Counted from the first letter of the stretch, positions 1 to 8,837 are shown. The stretch is DNA of 49,905 bases from a bacterium 1xD8-48 (GCA_009917455.1 QZDS01000034.1:1-49905); one strand, 5' to 3'. Notes: generated from the sequence alone by a model not told the origin. Numbers and translations: made by a program.

Positions 1-52
1 AATGCGGTGAAAGCTGCACGTTCCGTTCTTTGGGGAGGGGCTGGCTGTAAAG

Positions 53-127
53 TCAATTCCTTACCCGACAGTGAAGCGTGCGCACGCTGATACCCGTTAA
101 ATCTGATATTTCCTTTACTGTCCTCAT
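53..127 (-). pseudogene. MerR-family regulator, N-terminal fragment
   Basis: The first 19 codons read as the start of a MerR winged helix (MRTVKEISDLTGISVRTLH), preceded by a GGGAGG ribosome binding site. The expected YYDEIG continuation is replaced by five unrelated codons and a stop, so the gene is cut inside its DNA-binding domain. The rest of a MerR protein does not appear in the 52 bases left before the window edge. Nothing else was recognised in 1-52 or in the 128-354 spacer, apart from a short plus-strand open stretch from base 1 that cannot be identified. Confidence 0.55.
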
Positions 128-354
128 AACCGCATAACCTCCCGTTTCCTGATTTTTCATAATGCAGGCACACGAAATGCAGTCTTTGACCGCAGCGTCT
201 GCTTACCACAAACTAACTGTAGACTATGACGCTCCGTAAGGGTCAAGGGGAAATTTGTATTTTTTTTGCATGGTGAAGTTCTGTGAAAAGAATTTTTCCT
301 GAAAACCAGAAATTTTGAACTGTTCTGAAAGTATAAACGTGCTGCTTTTACAAA

Positions 355-708
355 CTATTCCTTCCAGTAATCAATAGTATCCTGCGAAAGGGTAACGATA
401 CCAAACATGTGGTACAAAAAATCTTCTTTTTCATTAAACACCTGAAGTATCAAAATCGCATTATCTGTTATTCTGTATACAAAATAATTGTGTTCTGCAA
501 AAAGCATATAATAATCACAATCTAATTGATAAGTTTTCCTAAGAGAAATTCCTGATTCTGGAAACTTTTTCAATTTAGCCAAGGCCTTTGAAATATTTTC
601 AGAAAACTTATCCGCTCTTTCCTGTCCGTATTTTTCTTTTATATCTCGTTTAATTGCTTTCCTTTTTGTCAGCGCAATCTCTGAATAAATAATTTTTCTT
701 TGCGTCAT
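355..708 (-). CDS. RelE/ParE-type toxin
   Basis: A 117-residue basic protein with the small alpha/beta layout of the RelE/ParE superfamily: a Lys/Arg-rich helical N-terminal half, a central YYMLFAEHNYFVYRI strand pair, and a C-terminal strand followed by an LYHMFG segment. Such proteins are ribosome-dependent mRNA interferases or gyrase poisons; the sequence alone does not say which. Its start overlaps the stop of the upstream antitoxin by four bases (ATGA), which implies translational coupling. It is somewhat longer than the usual 85-105 residues, with a C-terminal tail ending in YWKE. Confidence 0.75.
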   Translation of the reverse strand: MTQRKIIYSEIALTKRKAIKRDIKEKYGQERADKFSENISKALAKLKKFPESGISLRKTYQLDCDYYMLFAEHNYFVYRITDNAILILQVFNEKEDFLYHMFGIVTLSQDTIDYWKE

Positions 709-926
709 ATTTTTGCCAGCTCTGCTTCAACCTCCTCCTCTGTATAATACCCATTCTCCCGGACACACTGCTCCGCTTCATTCATTTTATCCGTAAATAT
801 CCTGAATGCGGTTTCTTTATCCTCCTGCATATTAAGAGCAATAAGCTGTTCAACAAAATCTTCCACCTTACTATAAGATTCCTGCGGGAGTAAATCAATT
901 TTTTTTGCCAGCTCTGCTGTAATCAT
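705..926 (-). CDS. Antitoxin partner of the RelE/ParE-type toxin
   Basis: A 73-residue acidic protein encoded directly upstream of the toxin and overlapping it by four bases. A GGAGTTG site lies upstream of the ATG. The N-terminal half (LAKKIDLLPQESYSKVEDFV) resembles the short dimerisation segments of antitoxins that precede ParE-like toxins. The C-terminal EEEVEAELAKI is a likely toxin-wrapping helix. The antitoxin-first order and size fit a type II module that represses its own promoter. The family is not certain. Confidence 0.7.
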   Translation of the reverse strand: MITAELAKKIDLLPQESYSKVEDFVEQLIALNMQEDKETAFRIFTDKMNEAEQCVRENGYYTEEEVEAELAKI

Positions 927-1099
927 ACCAAAACAACTCCTTTCATTGGTTTTGTTATATTATGTCTTCTTTCATTCGCTTATACTCCGAAGTTGTCGGA
1001 CTAATTTTATTATAAATCATAAGATTTCTTTATTCAACTTTAAAAAACCAAAAACAGGCCCCCGGCGCATCCATCGCCAAAAGCCCTTTCTGTCACTGC

Positions 1100-1939
1100 C
1101 TATATATCCAGCGCCGCATGATACCCCTGATACACGGCGTTTGTAATTGTGGAAACCCTTGCCGCATCTCCAATCACGGCAACGTAAGGCGCGTCGGGCG
1201 CTTCCTTTTCCACATATTCGCTGTTCACCTCTGTGTTTAAGCGGATTTCCACTCCCGCCTGCTCACAGAAACGCCGATAAGTCAGAGAAAGCTCATACAT
1301 TTCTCTCTTAAAGGGCAGCGACTGCTCGCTTTTCAGAATACCGCCCGCTCCGCCATGCAGGTAAAGCAGCGCAGGCATTTTACAATATCCTCTTCCCTGT
1401 TTTCCATGATTTTCCGGGGAAGAAAGGGGTCGGCCAAAAGGGCTCTCGCCATATAAACCACGTCCGCTTTTCCGCTGGCAATAATTTCCTCCATCTGAGC
1501 CGGGTCGTTTAAGCCCCCGATTGTGGCCACCGGAACCGACACATTCTTCTTAATCCCGGCGGCCAGATACACGTTGCAGCCGTGCTCCTTAAACATGGAC
1601 GGATGGGTGTCGCCGAATCCTCTCTGGTAAGTCCCCGCCGACACATGAAGCAAATCTATGTAAGGCTCAATCTGTCTGGCAATCCTGATGCTCTCTTCCA
1701 AATCATAACCGCCTTCAAAAAGCTCCGAGCCGCTCATACGAAATTCTATGGGAAAATACGGCCCCACCGCCTCCCGCGCCGCCTTTTCCCCGCAGTTCGT
1801 AAAAAGCGGTTGACTTCGGCCCGATACAGCCGTCGTTTGTAATGTCAGTTCCGCCCATAGGCGCGGAAAACATGCGGTTGCGAAAGGTTACCCTGCCCAA
1901 AGTGACTGGCTTGCAGAGATTTGGATATTTACGTTTCAT
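1100..1939 (-). pseudogene. NADH:flavin oxidoreductase (Old Yellow Enzyme / 2,4-dienoyl-CoA reductase type), decayed
   Basis: Three blocks of one long OYE-plus-FAD/NAD protein remain in order. The N-terminal FMN-barrel start is at 1939-1780 (LGRVTFRNRMFSAPMGGTD). The barrel end, through the iron-sulfur CLRCFTC motif, follows to about 1350. Part of the C-terminal dinucleotide domain comes last (GGILKSEQ, then VIGDAARVSTITNAVYQGYHAALDI). Intact relatives have about 640-690 residues; fewer than 280 codons remain. Breaks lie near 1780 (frame changes), 1350 (frame changes) and 1190 (frame kept). The good GGGGGAAAGAGC-ATG start and the C-terminal stop are both kept, so the losses are internal. The product cannot be functional. 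It sits downstream of the esterase gene in the same direction. Confidence 0.85.
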
Positions 1940-1959
1940 GCTCTTTCCCCCTGTTTATC

Positions 1960-3501
1960 TTATTTTTCCAACTGTATCTCAAAAGGCAGAGCCGGAAGCT
2001 GCGCCTTATTGTACAAATTCACCTGAAACCATTTATCCTGGGCAAAAGCCAGCCTTATGGGAATCCCCTCGGGAAAATCCCCTGCAAGAATCAGCCTGTT
2101 GCCTTCCACCCTCGCCGAAAACTCCGGTTCTTTTTCTGCACAAAACACCCGCATTGCATTCAGACGTTCTCCCTTTATTTCCAGTCCGCCTTCGGCATTT
2201 GAAAAGGAAATCACCAGTTCCCCTTTTTCAGAACCAGATGCACGTTTATGTAAAATAATGCTTTCCACCCTGGGCGCTTCGCAGAGTATCTCTTCCCCGT
2301 AAATTTTTCCCCGGGCCAAAAGCGCCAGTCTCTGTCCCACTATACGTTTTTCTTTGGGATGGATATCAAATCTTTCCCCCAAATCGGAACTGCCGGAAAG
2401 CCAGACCCTTTCCAACCCTTCGGCCGCCTTTTCCTGACAATACCGGACAATATTAAGTCCATGATTTTCCAGTCCGAACCATCTCTCCCAGGCCGGAAGC
2501 TGTACGATTAAGAAAGGCAGGGCAGACTCGTTCCAGAGATTTCTCCAGTCCTTTATCAGCGCTTTCAGCATTCCCTCATAAAGCTGCGGTTCCCCCAGCT
2601 TATCCTCGCCTTCACCCTGATACCATAATACTCCTTTTACCGCAAAAGGCGCAATCCCTTTTACCATATGCTCATACAGACTTCCCGGTATGTCCTTCGG
2701 CGACAAAGCCTGAGGCAGTTCCATATTCTGTGCATTTTTCTCCATATAGTCCTTTATCTCGTCCGCCTCCGGCGTCTGCGGCAGCATAAAATTGCTGAAA
2801 TCATCCATTGCCGGATTACCGGTATCATTCAGTCTTATATGGTTTTGTTGTTCCCAGTACTGCTTTTCATCCAGTTCCAGCCACTTTTTCTCATAATCAT
2901 CTATCCATGGCTTTCCCGTTCTTTCCACCGCTTCACGGCTCATCCATGCACAGCAGTTTGTGCCTCCCCAATTACATCCCACAATACCTGTCGGCACTTT
3001 TAGAACGTTGGCAAGCTCTTTCTGAAAATAGTACCCCACAGCCGAAAAATATGCCAGCTCCTTTTCGCCGGCCTCTCTCCATATTCCTGTATTTGTATAA
3101 TCAAAAGCCTCCCTCTGCCCCTCATAGCTGATTTCCGGCACATCAAAAAACCGAAGAAGCAACTGCGGCACATTTTTCTTTTCTTCCTGAAAATTTCTTT
3201 CGTGGAACATGGGAAATTCCATATTGGACTGACCAGCCCCTATCCATATTTCGCCTACAGCCACATCCCTCAGCACAATTCTTTCCTTTCCCGCACATAT
3301 TTCCAGTTCCTCGCTGTATGAAGCTTCAAGAGGAGGAATCACCACTTTCCACTTACCATCCGCGTCTGCGCGCGCCTGGGCGGATACTTTCTGGATTCTG
3401 ACACGAACCTCCATTCCGGCTTCTGCCTTCCCCCACACCGATACCTTTTTTTCTCTCTGTAGCATCATTTTATCCTGAAATATTTCCGCTAAACAAAGCA
3501 T
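1960..3501 (-). CDS. Sialate O-acetylesterase-like SGNH hydrolase
   Basis: A 513-residue carbohydrate esterase of the sialate O-acetylesterase family. A beta-sandwich N-terminal region is followed by the SGNH block I motif GAGQSNMEF (nucleophile Ser about 92). The oxyanion-type motif NWGGTNCCAW, the conserved GVLWYQGEGE motif, and the block V DIHP motif with the catalytic Asp/His near residue 380 come next. There is no signal peptide, so it probably removes acetyl groups from imported sugars in the cytoplasm. The start is fixed by AGGAGG six bases upstream. No sialic-acid catabolic genes (nanA, nanE, nanK) occur in the window, so the acetylated substrate may be a plant or host oligosaccharide other than sialate. 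Confidence 0.85.
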   Translation of the reverse strand: MLCLAEIFQDKMMLQREKKVSVWGKAEAGMEVRVRIQKVSAQARADADGKWKVVIPPLEASYSEELEICAGKERIVLRDVAVGEIWIGAGQSNMEFPMFHERNFQEEKKNVPQLLLRFFDVPEISYEGQREAFDYTNTGIWREAGEKELAYFSAVGYYFQKELANVLKVPTGIVGCNWGGTNCCAWMSREAVERTGKPWIDDYEKKWLELDEKQYWEQQNHIRLNDTGNPAMDDFSNFMLPQTPEADEIKDYMEKNAQNMELPQALSPKDIPGSLYEHMVKGIAPFAVKGVLWYQGEGEDKLGEPQLYEGMLKALIKDWRNLWNESALPFLIVQLPAWERWFGLENHGLNIVRYCQEKAAEGLERVWLSGSSDLGERFDIHPKEKRIVGQRLALLARGKIYGEEILCEAPRVESIILHKRASGSEKGELVISFSNAEGGLEIKGERLNAMRVFCAEKEPEFSARVEGNRLILAGDFPEGIPIRLAFAQDKWFQVNLYNKAQLPALPFEIQLEK

Positions 3502-3557
3502 ATCGCTCCTCCTTGCACAGACTGCAGTCCCCTACGCCCATCAGTCTTTTGCCGTTA

Positions 3558-3728
3558 TTATTTCCGGCTTCTTTCCACCACACCGTTCATATATCCGCCA
3601 AGCCTGCGTCCAAACACCCCAATCAGCTTTCCGATGAAAATTGCGGACAGCCCCGCTTTTGTGTTTAAAACAATGCCGAATCCCAAAATGAAAATCGCCG
3701 TAATGTAAAGCAGCAGTCTCTTTATCAT
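3558..3728 (-). pseudogene. Remnant of a YczE/YitT-like membrane protein
   Basis: A 56-codon open stretch with an AAGGGG site seven bases before ATG. It begins with a hydrophobic helix ending in NTKAGL, like the first transmembrane segment of YczE/YyaS-type proteins. It then jumps straight to SAIFIGKLIGVFGRRLGGYM, which resembles their C-terminal end. Family members have about 200 residues and five or six helices, so the middle seems deleted while both ends survive. The assignment rests on two short matches. It could be a genuine small one-helix protein, but that seems less likely. Confidence 0.45.
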
Positions 3729-3766
3729 CTTTCGTCCCCTTCTCTGCGAACCGGCGCTCTGCCAAA

Positions 3767-6583
3767 TCACATTTCCTCTGTCGCCTGTATCTTCAAAGTC
3801 ACATCTCCAATAAGACCCGTAGGTGAAAGCGGCGTAAGCGCTCCCATTCCCCTGTCTCCCGCTCCGATAGCCGCCGCTTTCCTCTCAAGGTTGGTCGCCA
3901 CTTCAATTGCAATCCGGTTTTCGCCGTCCCCAAGCGCTTCTGTTATGTCAAACCGGTAAGGACGCGCCACGCGGATTCCCGCAGACTGTCCGTTTACAAA
4001 CACTTCCGCGGAGTCATAAACCTCTGTCAGGCAAAGCCAGGCTTTACACTCTGCCATATGCGCTTTCTCCTTGTGCGCTGCCTCTTCGTTTGCGTTCGCG
4101 TTTTCTAAAGACACAGTGGTTTCATAGCGGTAGATACCTGAAAATTCCGGGTGCCGCAGAGCCATCCCGTTTTCCAAATCCGCCTCCTCAGCGCCGGCAA
4201 AGTTTGGATAATCCCTGCTCTCACAACGGGATACCGTAAATTTGTCCAGCTTATAAATTTTTTCCCTGTCTCCGTCATCCGAAAGTTTCTTTCCGCATTC
4301 TTCTTCTAACTCCGCCCGCCGGCCGCTTTTTTCCAAATCCGCTCCCAAAATACCGCCTTCTGTGCCGCACAAAAGCACCAGCATCTCAAGAGGCTCCAAC
4401 TCCACATAAACCTGAACTTTTCCGCTCTTTCCCTCATCCGGTACTTCCCGCACCTGCACCGGACGGATTTTGTTTTCCCATGCGTCATATGCCGCAATCT
4501 CCGTTCCGCCTGCCGGAAGCGTTATCCACTGGCTTATTCCCTGCGCCGCATTTTCGTTTAATATGAGATACAAATCCTGTCCGTTTCTGTAATGATAGGC
4601 CGTCAGATACTTCTCCGGCTTCTCAAGGCTTACCGTCCGCCAGCTATCCTCCGCAAATTCCTCCGCCAGTTTTTCCACGGGAACCACTCTGCATCCCGAC
4701 AGCTTTTCCGTCAGTGCTTTGCTTTCTTCTTTATCCGTATCGGAAATCCCCTCCGGCAGCCTTCCGGTAAAGACAACCTTAAAACCTGCTTCCACCGCTT
4801 TTGCCGCAAATTCCGCCGCTGCTTTCGTAAGATACCGGCAGCCGGAAATCACCAGCGCGCGGCAGACGTTTCCGTTGATATTCAGCGTTTTTTCTTTTTC
4901 GGAAAATACCGCAGCCCCTTCCGTATCCGCAAACACATCCGCCGGAATTATCAGAAAGCTTATCTGGCCCTCCGTCAGGGAACGGCAGGCTAAAATGTTG
5001 CTCTCATACTCTCCCGCCCACTGGCTCTCCCCGTGATACAAAAGAGCCACAGGCGCTTCTCCCACGCCGCCGCTAATCAAATGGCAAATCCGGTTGGTGT
5101 AGGCCATAAGCGCGCCGAAAGCTTTAAGCTGGGGATTTTCCCCGTGAGCGTAAAAATGAGGCGGGCAGTCAGGGTCGGGAAACGCCTTGGGTGAAAAAGC
5201 ATGGGGCACATAGTGGTTGACCCCTCTTGCCAGAAAATGGTCCATCAGATATTTTTCCAGAGAAACACCGGCGCGCCATCCGTACGCGCCGAAATTTTCA
5301 CACATACAGCGTCCCTTTTTCTTTGCGTCTATGGCCGCCATGGAAGCCCCCATGCGTCCCAACATATAGTGGTAGAATCCCGCGCTGTCCTGACACATAT
5401 CCGGCTCGTGGCGGCGTACATTCTGTCCCCCCGGCAGCACCTGGCCGCCGATGTTGTCGATGCCCGCCATATGCTGGCCGGAAAGCCCTCTGAAAAAGTG
5501 TCCCATGCCTGGCCCTAAATTGGCGCTGGAATCGCAGTCCTCCAGCATATGGCCGATGTATTCCACCCCGTGGTCCCCGCACCATTTTCCGAGCTGATTG
5601 GAAAAGCAGCGGGAAACCAGCCTGCTCACCGCATTCATATAGGCGGTTCTTATCCGTGCCGTCCTCTGTCCGTCGCTTCCCTGATTCCACAGAAACGGCG
5701 TTTCTAGCTCCCATCCTTTTCCGTATTCCTTTTCCATCATGGCCTGCATTTCACCCGACCAGGCAAGAGACATATCCGGTTTTCCAATCAAATCCCCTCT
5801 GGTATAGCCCGGCGTGTTTCCGATGGGCGGCTCGTCGCTGAAAAAGCCCGCAATCACCGTCCCGAAAAGCGCTCCATATTTTTCATAATGGGGCTCGTAG
5901 ACAGCGTCAACCAGCACGCGGCAGGATTTCTCATCCAGAAAGTTGATATAGTTGTTTCTTCCTCTGGCGTCTCTTGTGAGATACACCACATAAATTTTCC
6001 AGTAGCCCTCGGGCACGTCAAAGATGAGTCTTCCGTCTTTCACCTGCCCCGTCATATCCACCGGCGCGCCAATCCGTCCCTTTTCCTCCACCGGACAGGC
6101 AATCACACGAAACACACTGTCGTCACAGAGCTTTCTCTTCGGCTCTCCCGGCATGGGCGGCATCCAGGGCGGAAGAGGCTGAGGCTTTGCATAAGCCTCC
6201 ACGTTTATCTCCATCCTCTTCCTCGACCCCCAGGCTTCCAGCACATTGTAATCCAGATACTGGTGGCAGAGCTCCTTGTCCGCCGTCTCCATTTTTCCCG
6301 CCGCATATCCCGTGGGAAAATGGGAATCGTCCAGAATCCAGACCTTCATGCCAAGCTTTTTCGCCTCGTCCAGAATCACGTCCATATCCTTCCACCACTT
6401 CTCACCCACAAAATCCGGGTGGGGACGGCTTTCCACACAGACCGCTCCGATGTTGGCCTCTTTGATTTTTTGCATATAATCCCTTAAAACCGCTTCTTCC
6501 TCACCATGCTGCCAGAAAAAGGGGAAAATGTAGTTTTCCCCTTTGCCTGCAAGCAGTTGGTTTACCCGCTCGTTTAATGTCAT
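3767..6583 (-). CDS. Large GH106-like glycosidase with C-terminal sugar-binding sandwich
   Basis: A 938-residue protein without a signal peptide, so cytoplasmic. The N-terminal half has the look of a TIM-barrel glycosidase: FFWQHGEEE, IGAVCVESRPHPDFVG, KVWILDDSHFPTGYAAGK, and FFSDEPPIG near residue 250. A middle region resembles a GH42-type trimerisation or Rossmann-like domain. The last 110 residues (IYRYETTVSL, AEVFVNGQSAGIRVARPYRFDIT) form a GH2-type galactose-binding sandwich. The whole is closest in style to GH106 alpha-L-rhamnosidase-like proteins, but substrate and catalytic acids cannot be assigned. AGGAGG precedes the start by six bases. It is followed by the YczE remnant and the esterase. 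Confidence 0.7.
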   Translation of the reverse strand: MTLNERVNQLLAGKGENYIFPFFWQHGEEEAVLRDYMQKIKEANIGAVCVESRPHPDFVGEKWWKDMDVILDEAKKLGMKVWILDDSHFPTGYAAGKMETADKELCHQYLDYNVLEAWGSRKRMEINVEAYAKPQPLPPWMPPMPGEPKRKLCDDSVFRVIACPVEEKGRIGAPVDMTGQVKDGRLIFDVPEGYWKIYVVYLTRDARGRNNYINFLDEKSCRVLVDAVYEPHYEKYGALFGTVIAGFFSDEPPIGNTPGYTRGDLIGKPDMSLAWSGEMQAMMEKEYGKGWELETPFLWNQGSDGQRTARIRTAYMNAVSRLVSRCFSNQLGKWCGDHGVEYIGHMLEDCDSSANLGPGMGHFFRGLSGQHMAGIDNIGGQVLPGGQNVRRHEPDMCQDSAGFYHYMLGRMGASMAAIDAKKKGRCMCENFGAYGWRAGVSLEKYLMDHFLARGVNHYVPHAFSPKAFPDPDCPPHFYAHGENPQLKAFGALMAYTNRICHLISGGVGEAPVALLYHGESQWAGEYESNILACRSLTEGQISFLIIPADVFADTEGAAVFSEKEKTLNINGNVCRALVISGCRYLTKAAAEFAAKAVEAGFKVVFTGRLPEGISDTDKEESKALTEKLSGCRVVPVEKLAEEFAEDSWRTVSLEKPEKYLTAYHYRNGQDLYLILNENAAQGISQWITLPAGGTEIAAYDAWENKIRPVQVREVPDEGKSGKVQVYVELEPLEMLVLLCGTEGGILGADLEKSGRRAELEEECGKKLSDDGDREKIYKLDKFTVSRCESRDYPNFAGAEEADLENGMALRHPEFSGIYRYETTVSLENANANEEAAHKEKAHMAECKAWLCLTEVYDSAEVFVNGQSAGIRVARPYRFDITEALGDGENRIAIEVATNLERKAAAIGAGDRGMGALTPLSPTGLIGDVTLKIQATEEM

Positions 6584-6597
6584 AATAATCCTCCTAT

Positions 6598-6737
6598 TTC
6601 AGTTCCGCTTCAGCCCTACGGCACACTTAGGGTAAATCGATTTTCGGCCGCTTGATAACGCGTCCGCTAATCGATTTGTGCGCCTTCCGGGCCTTCGCTG
6701 TTTTTTCAGTTCCGCTTCGGCCCTGCGGCTCACTCTT
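6598..6737. repeat. Pair of 33-bp direct repeats flanking a near-palindrome
   Basis: Two near-identical GC-rich blocks, at 6598-6630 and 6705-6737, share the core CAGTTCCGCTTC-GCCCT-CGGC and lie 107 bp apart. Between them, AAATCGATT at 6634-6642 and AATCGATTT at 6670-6678 form an inverted repeat that extends outward with few mismatches. The unit fills the whole gap between the MBL-hydrolase stop and the glycosidase ribosome binding site. It looks like a dispersed intergenic element rather than a gene. It may also tune read-through into the glycosidase gene. Confidence 0.6.
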
Positions 6738-6739
6738 TT

Positions 6740-7558
6740 TTATTTTCTTGTAACCTCGCTGTACACAATATTTCCGTATTTTCCGTCTAACCGGGCATAA
6801 CCGCCCTCCTCGATGGCCGCCGCGCGAATCGCTTTCCGTCCCAGAAACTCGCAAGGTACTGCGTCGTCCGTCCCTGCCAGAATCCTGCCGCACAACTCTA
6901 TATTGTCCTCAAGGCTGTTCCTCGGTCCGATGGCCGGTCCGTGGGAATAAAGTACCGTGTCATAGCGTTCGTCAAAGGTTTTCAGATATTCCAGACTCTT
7001 TTTGTAGGTACTGATATCCGTACTGCTCCCGTCCATCACAAGAGTGTTGGCATTGCAGGCGTCCCCGTAAAGAATCATTCTCTCCTCACGAATGAGAACG
7101 CAGCAGCTTCCCTTCGTGTGCCCCGGCACATGGATAATCTCAAGGCTGATTCCCCCCAATTCAAAGACCTGTCCCCCGGAAAGTTCCTCAAAGGCCGCCG
7201 TCCTCACCGGTACAAAATCTTCCTCCGATAAAGTTGTTCCCGCTCCCAGCATTCCTCCCGCGTATCCCATGCGCATGGAAAGGCCGTGAATGCCGGTCAG
7301 CTCCTTATCCGCCGGATGCATATAAACCTTCTCAAATTCTCCCGCGCCTCCCGCATGGTCGCCGTGTCCATGGGTCAGAATCACCGTAAGCGGCAGAGAC
7401 GTAAGACCTTCCACCTTCTCCTTAAGCCCCACAAATCCCACACAGGTATCCAGAAGCGCCGCCTCCCGCTCCCCCTTCACCAGAAAAGCCGAAACCCCTG
7501 TAGGGTCCGTAATCCACGTAACACGCTCCGTCAAATCCTTACTCGCAAAATTCCACAT
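6740..7558 (-). CDS. MBL-fold metallo-hydrolase
   Basis: A 272-residue metallo-beta-lactamase-fold hydrolase. The zinc-binding motif THGHGDHAGG lies near residue 62. It is followed by a downstream metal His in HVPGHTKGSC, an Asp in YGDACNANT, and a final His in LYSHGP. These are the ligand positions of a glyoxalase-II or lactonase-type di-zinc site. The start at 7558 is chosen because AGGAGG lies nine bases upstream; a longer frame to 7600 has no such site. It is cytoplasmic. Its place between the importer and the glycosidase suggests hydrolysis of a lactone or ester intermediate, which is inference from context only. Confidence 0.8.
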   Translation of the reverse strand: MWNFASKDLTERVTWITDPTGVSAFLVKGEREAALLDTCVGFVGLKEKVEGLTSLPLTVILTHGHGDHAGGAGEFEKVYMHPADKELTGIHGLSMRMGYAGGMLGAGTTLSEEDFVPVRTAAFEELSGGQVFELGGISLEIIHVPGHTKGSCCVLIREERMILYGDACNANTLVMDGSSTDISTYKKSLEYLKTFDERYDTVLYSHGPAIGPRNSLEDNIELCGRILAGTDDAVPCEFLGRKAIRAAAIEEGGYARLDGKYGNIVYSEVTRK

Positions 7559-7733
7559 TCCTTGTCCCCTCCTATTAAAAGTTCCGCATCCGTTCTTCAA
7601 TACACCCTCGTCTGGAAGGATTTTCAGCCGCTGCGCATCTGCAAATCGTTCCGTGCATTTCCGAACGGATGCTGTTTTTAAGTCTCTCTTTCGCTGCCTC
7701 CGTACCTTTTTAAATTAGGCCAGCCAGCGCACA

Positions 7734-7884
7734 GCCCGGAGGGTTTCAAATTTCTAAAGGAGCCCTTACAAAAACGCCAGCGCTTGATGAGGTTTCGAGT
7801 TGCAAAGCAACTCGCGAATCTAGCGACTGCTGCGTTTTTGTAGAGCGAGAGCGAGGCGACGCAGAAATTTGAAACCCTCCGGGC
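7734..7884. repeat. 151-bp nested palindromic intergenic element
   Basis: The ends are a perfect 22-bp inverted repeat (7734-7755 and 7863-7884, GCCCGGAGGGTTTCAAATTT plus CT). Inside, ACAAAAACGC near 7768 pairs with GCGTTTTTGT near 7835. At the centre CGAGTTGC-AAA-GCAACTCG (7796-7814) is a perfect hairpin. It lies between the permease stop and the start of the MBL-hydrolase gene. The long cruciform-like design with no open frame suggests a non-autonomous mobile repeat or a structured RNA element. The remaining bases of this 360-bp gap show no gene. Confidence 0.75.
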
Positions 7885-7917
7885 GTCCCCCCCACTCCCT
7901 ACATGTAAAAACCCTTC

Positions 7918-8820
7918 CTACTCTTTCACACCCCCAAGCGTAATCCCCTTAACAAAATACTTCTGGAAAAACGGATAGGCAATCATAATCGGCAGAACGC
8001 CCACCACTGCAATGGCCATTCGAATCGTGGTGGACGGCATGGACGTTGCCCGCACCGATAATTCAGAATTATTTGCCAGGAAGTTTACGTTTTCATTAAT
8101 TTTATTCAAAACAAGCTGAATTGTATAGAGGTTTGCGCCATCTTTTTCCGTCAGAAAGTACAGACCGTTGGTCCAGTCATTCCAGTAGGCAATCGCCGTC
8201 ATAAGTCCTATGGTTGCCAGAATGGGAACAGAAAGGGGCAGAACGATTTTACGGAAAACCTGAAATACGCCTGCCCCGTCAATCTGGGCCGCTTCCAGAA
8301 TACTGGAGCTGATGCTGTTCTGATAATAATTCTTTACCAGAACCACGTTGAAAGGGCTCATTAAAAGGGAGGGTACAATTAACGCCCAAATTGTATTTTT
8401 AATATGGAAAATATTGGAGTAAATATAATAACTTGCCACAATGCCGCCGTTAAAAAGCATGGTAAAGATACTCATAAACATTAAAATCTTGTGCCCCGGA
8501 AGCTTGTCGTTGCTTACCGCAAAGGCAAAGGTGCTGGTAATTACAAGGCTTAAAACCGTTCCGATTACCGTCACCGCAATGGTCATAAGATACGCCCGGC
8601 CCACCGTCATCCATTCTCTTGCAATGTAGGAGTACGCCTCCAGACTCCATTTTTCCGGGAAAAAGGAGTAGCCGTTCATAAGCGCCGTCTGATTATCCGT
8701 AAAAGACGCAATCACCAGAAGGACAAACGGGAATACGGCCAGCACAGAGCCTGTTATCATTACAGCGTGCGCTGCTATCTGCCACACGGTACTTTCTTTC
8801 ATTCTCTTTTCTTTCATCAT
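7918..8820 (-). CDS. Carbohydrate ABC transporter permease (LplC/MalG type)
   Basis: A 300-residue inner-membrane permease with six predicted helices. The EAA-type loop (EAAQIDGAGVFQVFRKIVLPLSVPILAT begins near residue 182) contacts the ATPase. The GITLGGVKE C-terminus is typical of LplC/YtcP-type sugar importers. The start is one of two adjacent ATG codons after GAGGTGG (8820 or 8817). It lies 17 bases downstream of the partner permease gene. No ATP-binding subunit is encoded nearby, so a shared MsmX-type ATPase probably powers the importer. Confidence 0.92.
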   Translation of the reverse strand: MMKEKRMKESTVWQIAAHAVMITGSVLAVFPFVLLVIASFTDNQTALMNGYSFFPEKWSLEAYSYIAREWMTVGRAYLMTIAVTVIGTVLSLVITSTFAFAVSNDKLPGHKILMFMSIFTMLFNGGIVASYYIYSNIFHIKNTIWALIVPSLLMSPFNVVLVKNYYQNSISSSILEAAQIDGAGVFQVFRKIVLPLSVPILATIGLMTAIAYWNDWTNGLYFLTEKDGANLYTIQLVLNKINENVNFLANNSELSVRATSMPSTTIRMAIAVVGVLPIMIAYPFFQKYFVKGITLGGVKE

Positions 8821-8837
8821 CCACCTCGTTTTCCCAC

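Noticed and set aside
1..93. Plus-strand open stretch entering from the left edge
   Set aside because: About 30 codons without a recognisable family; too short to claim as the end of a gene.
1960..3501. Sialic-acid utilisation locus, suggested by the esterase family name
   Set aside because: No lyase, epimerase or kinase of sialate catabolism is present; the family also covers other acetylated sugars.
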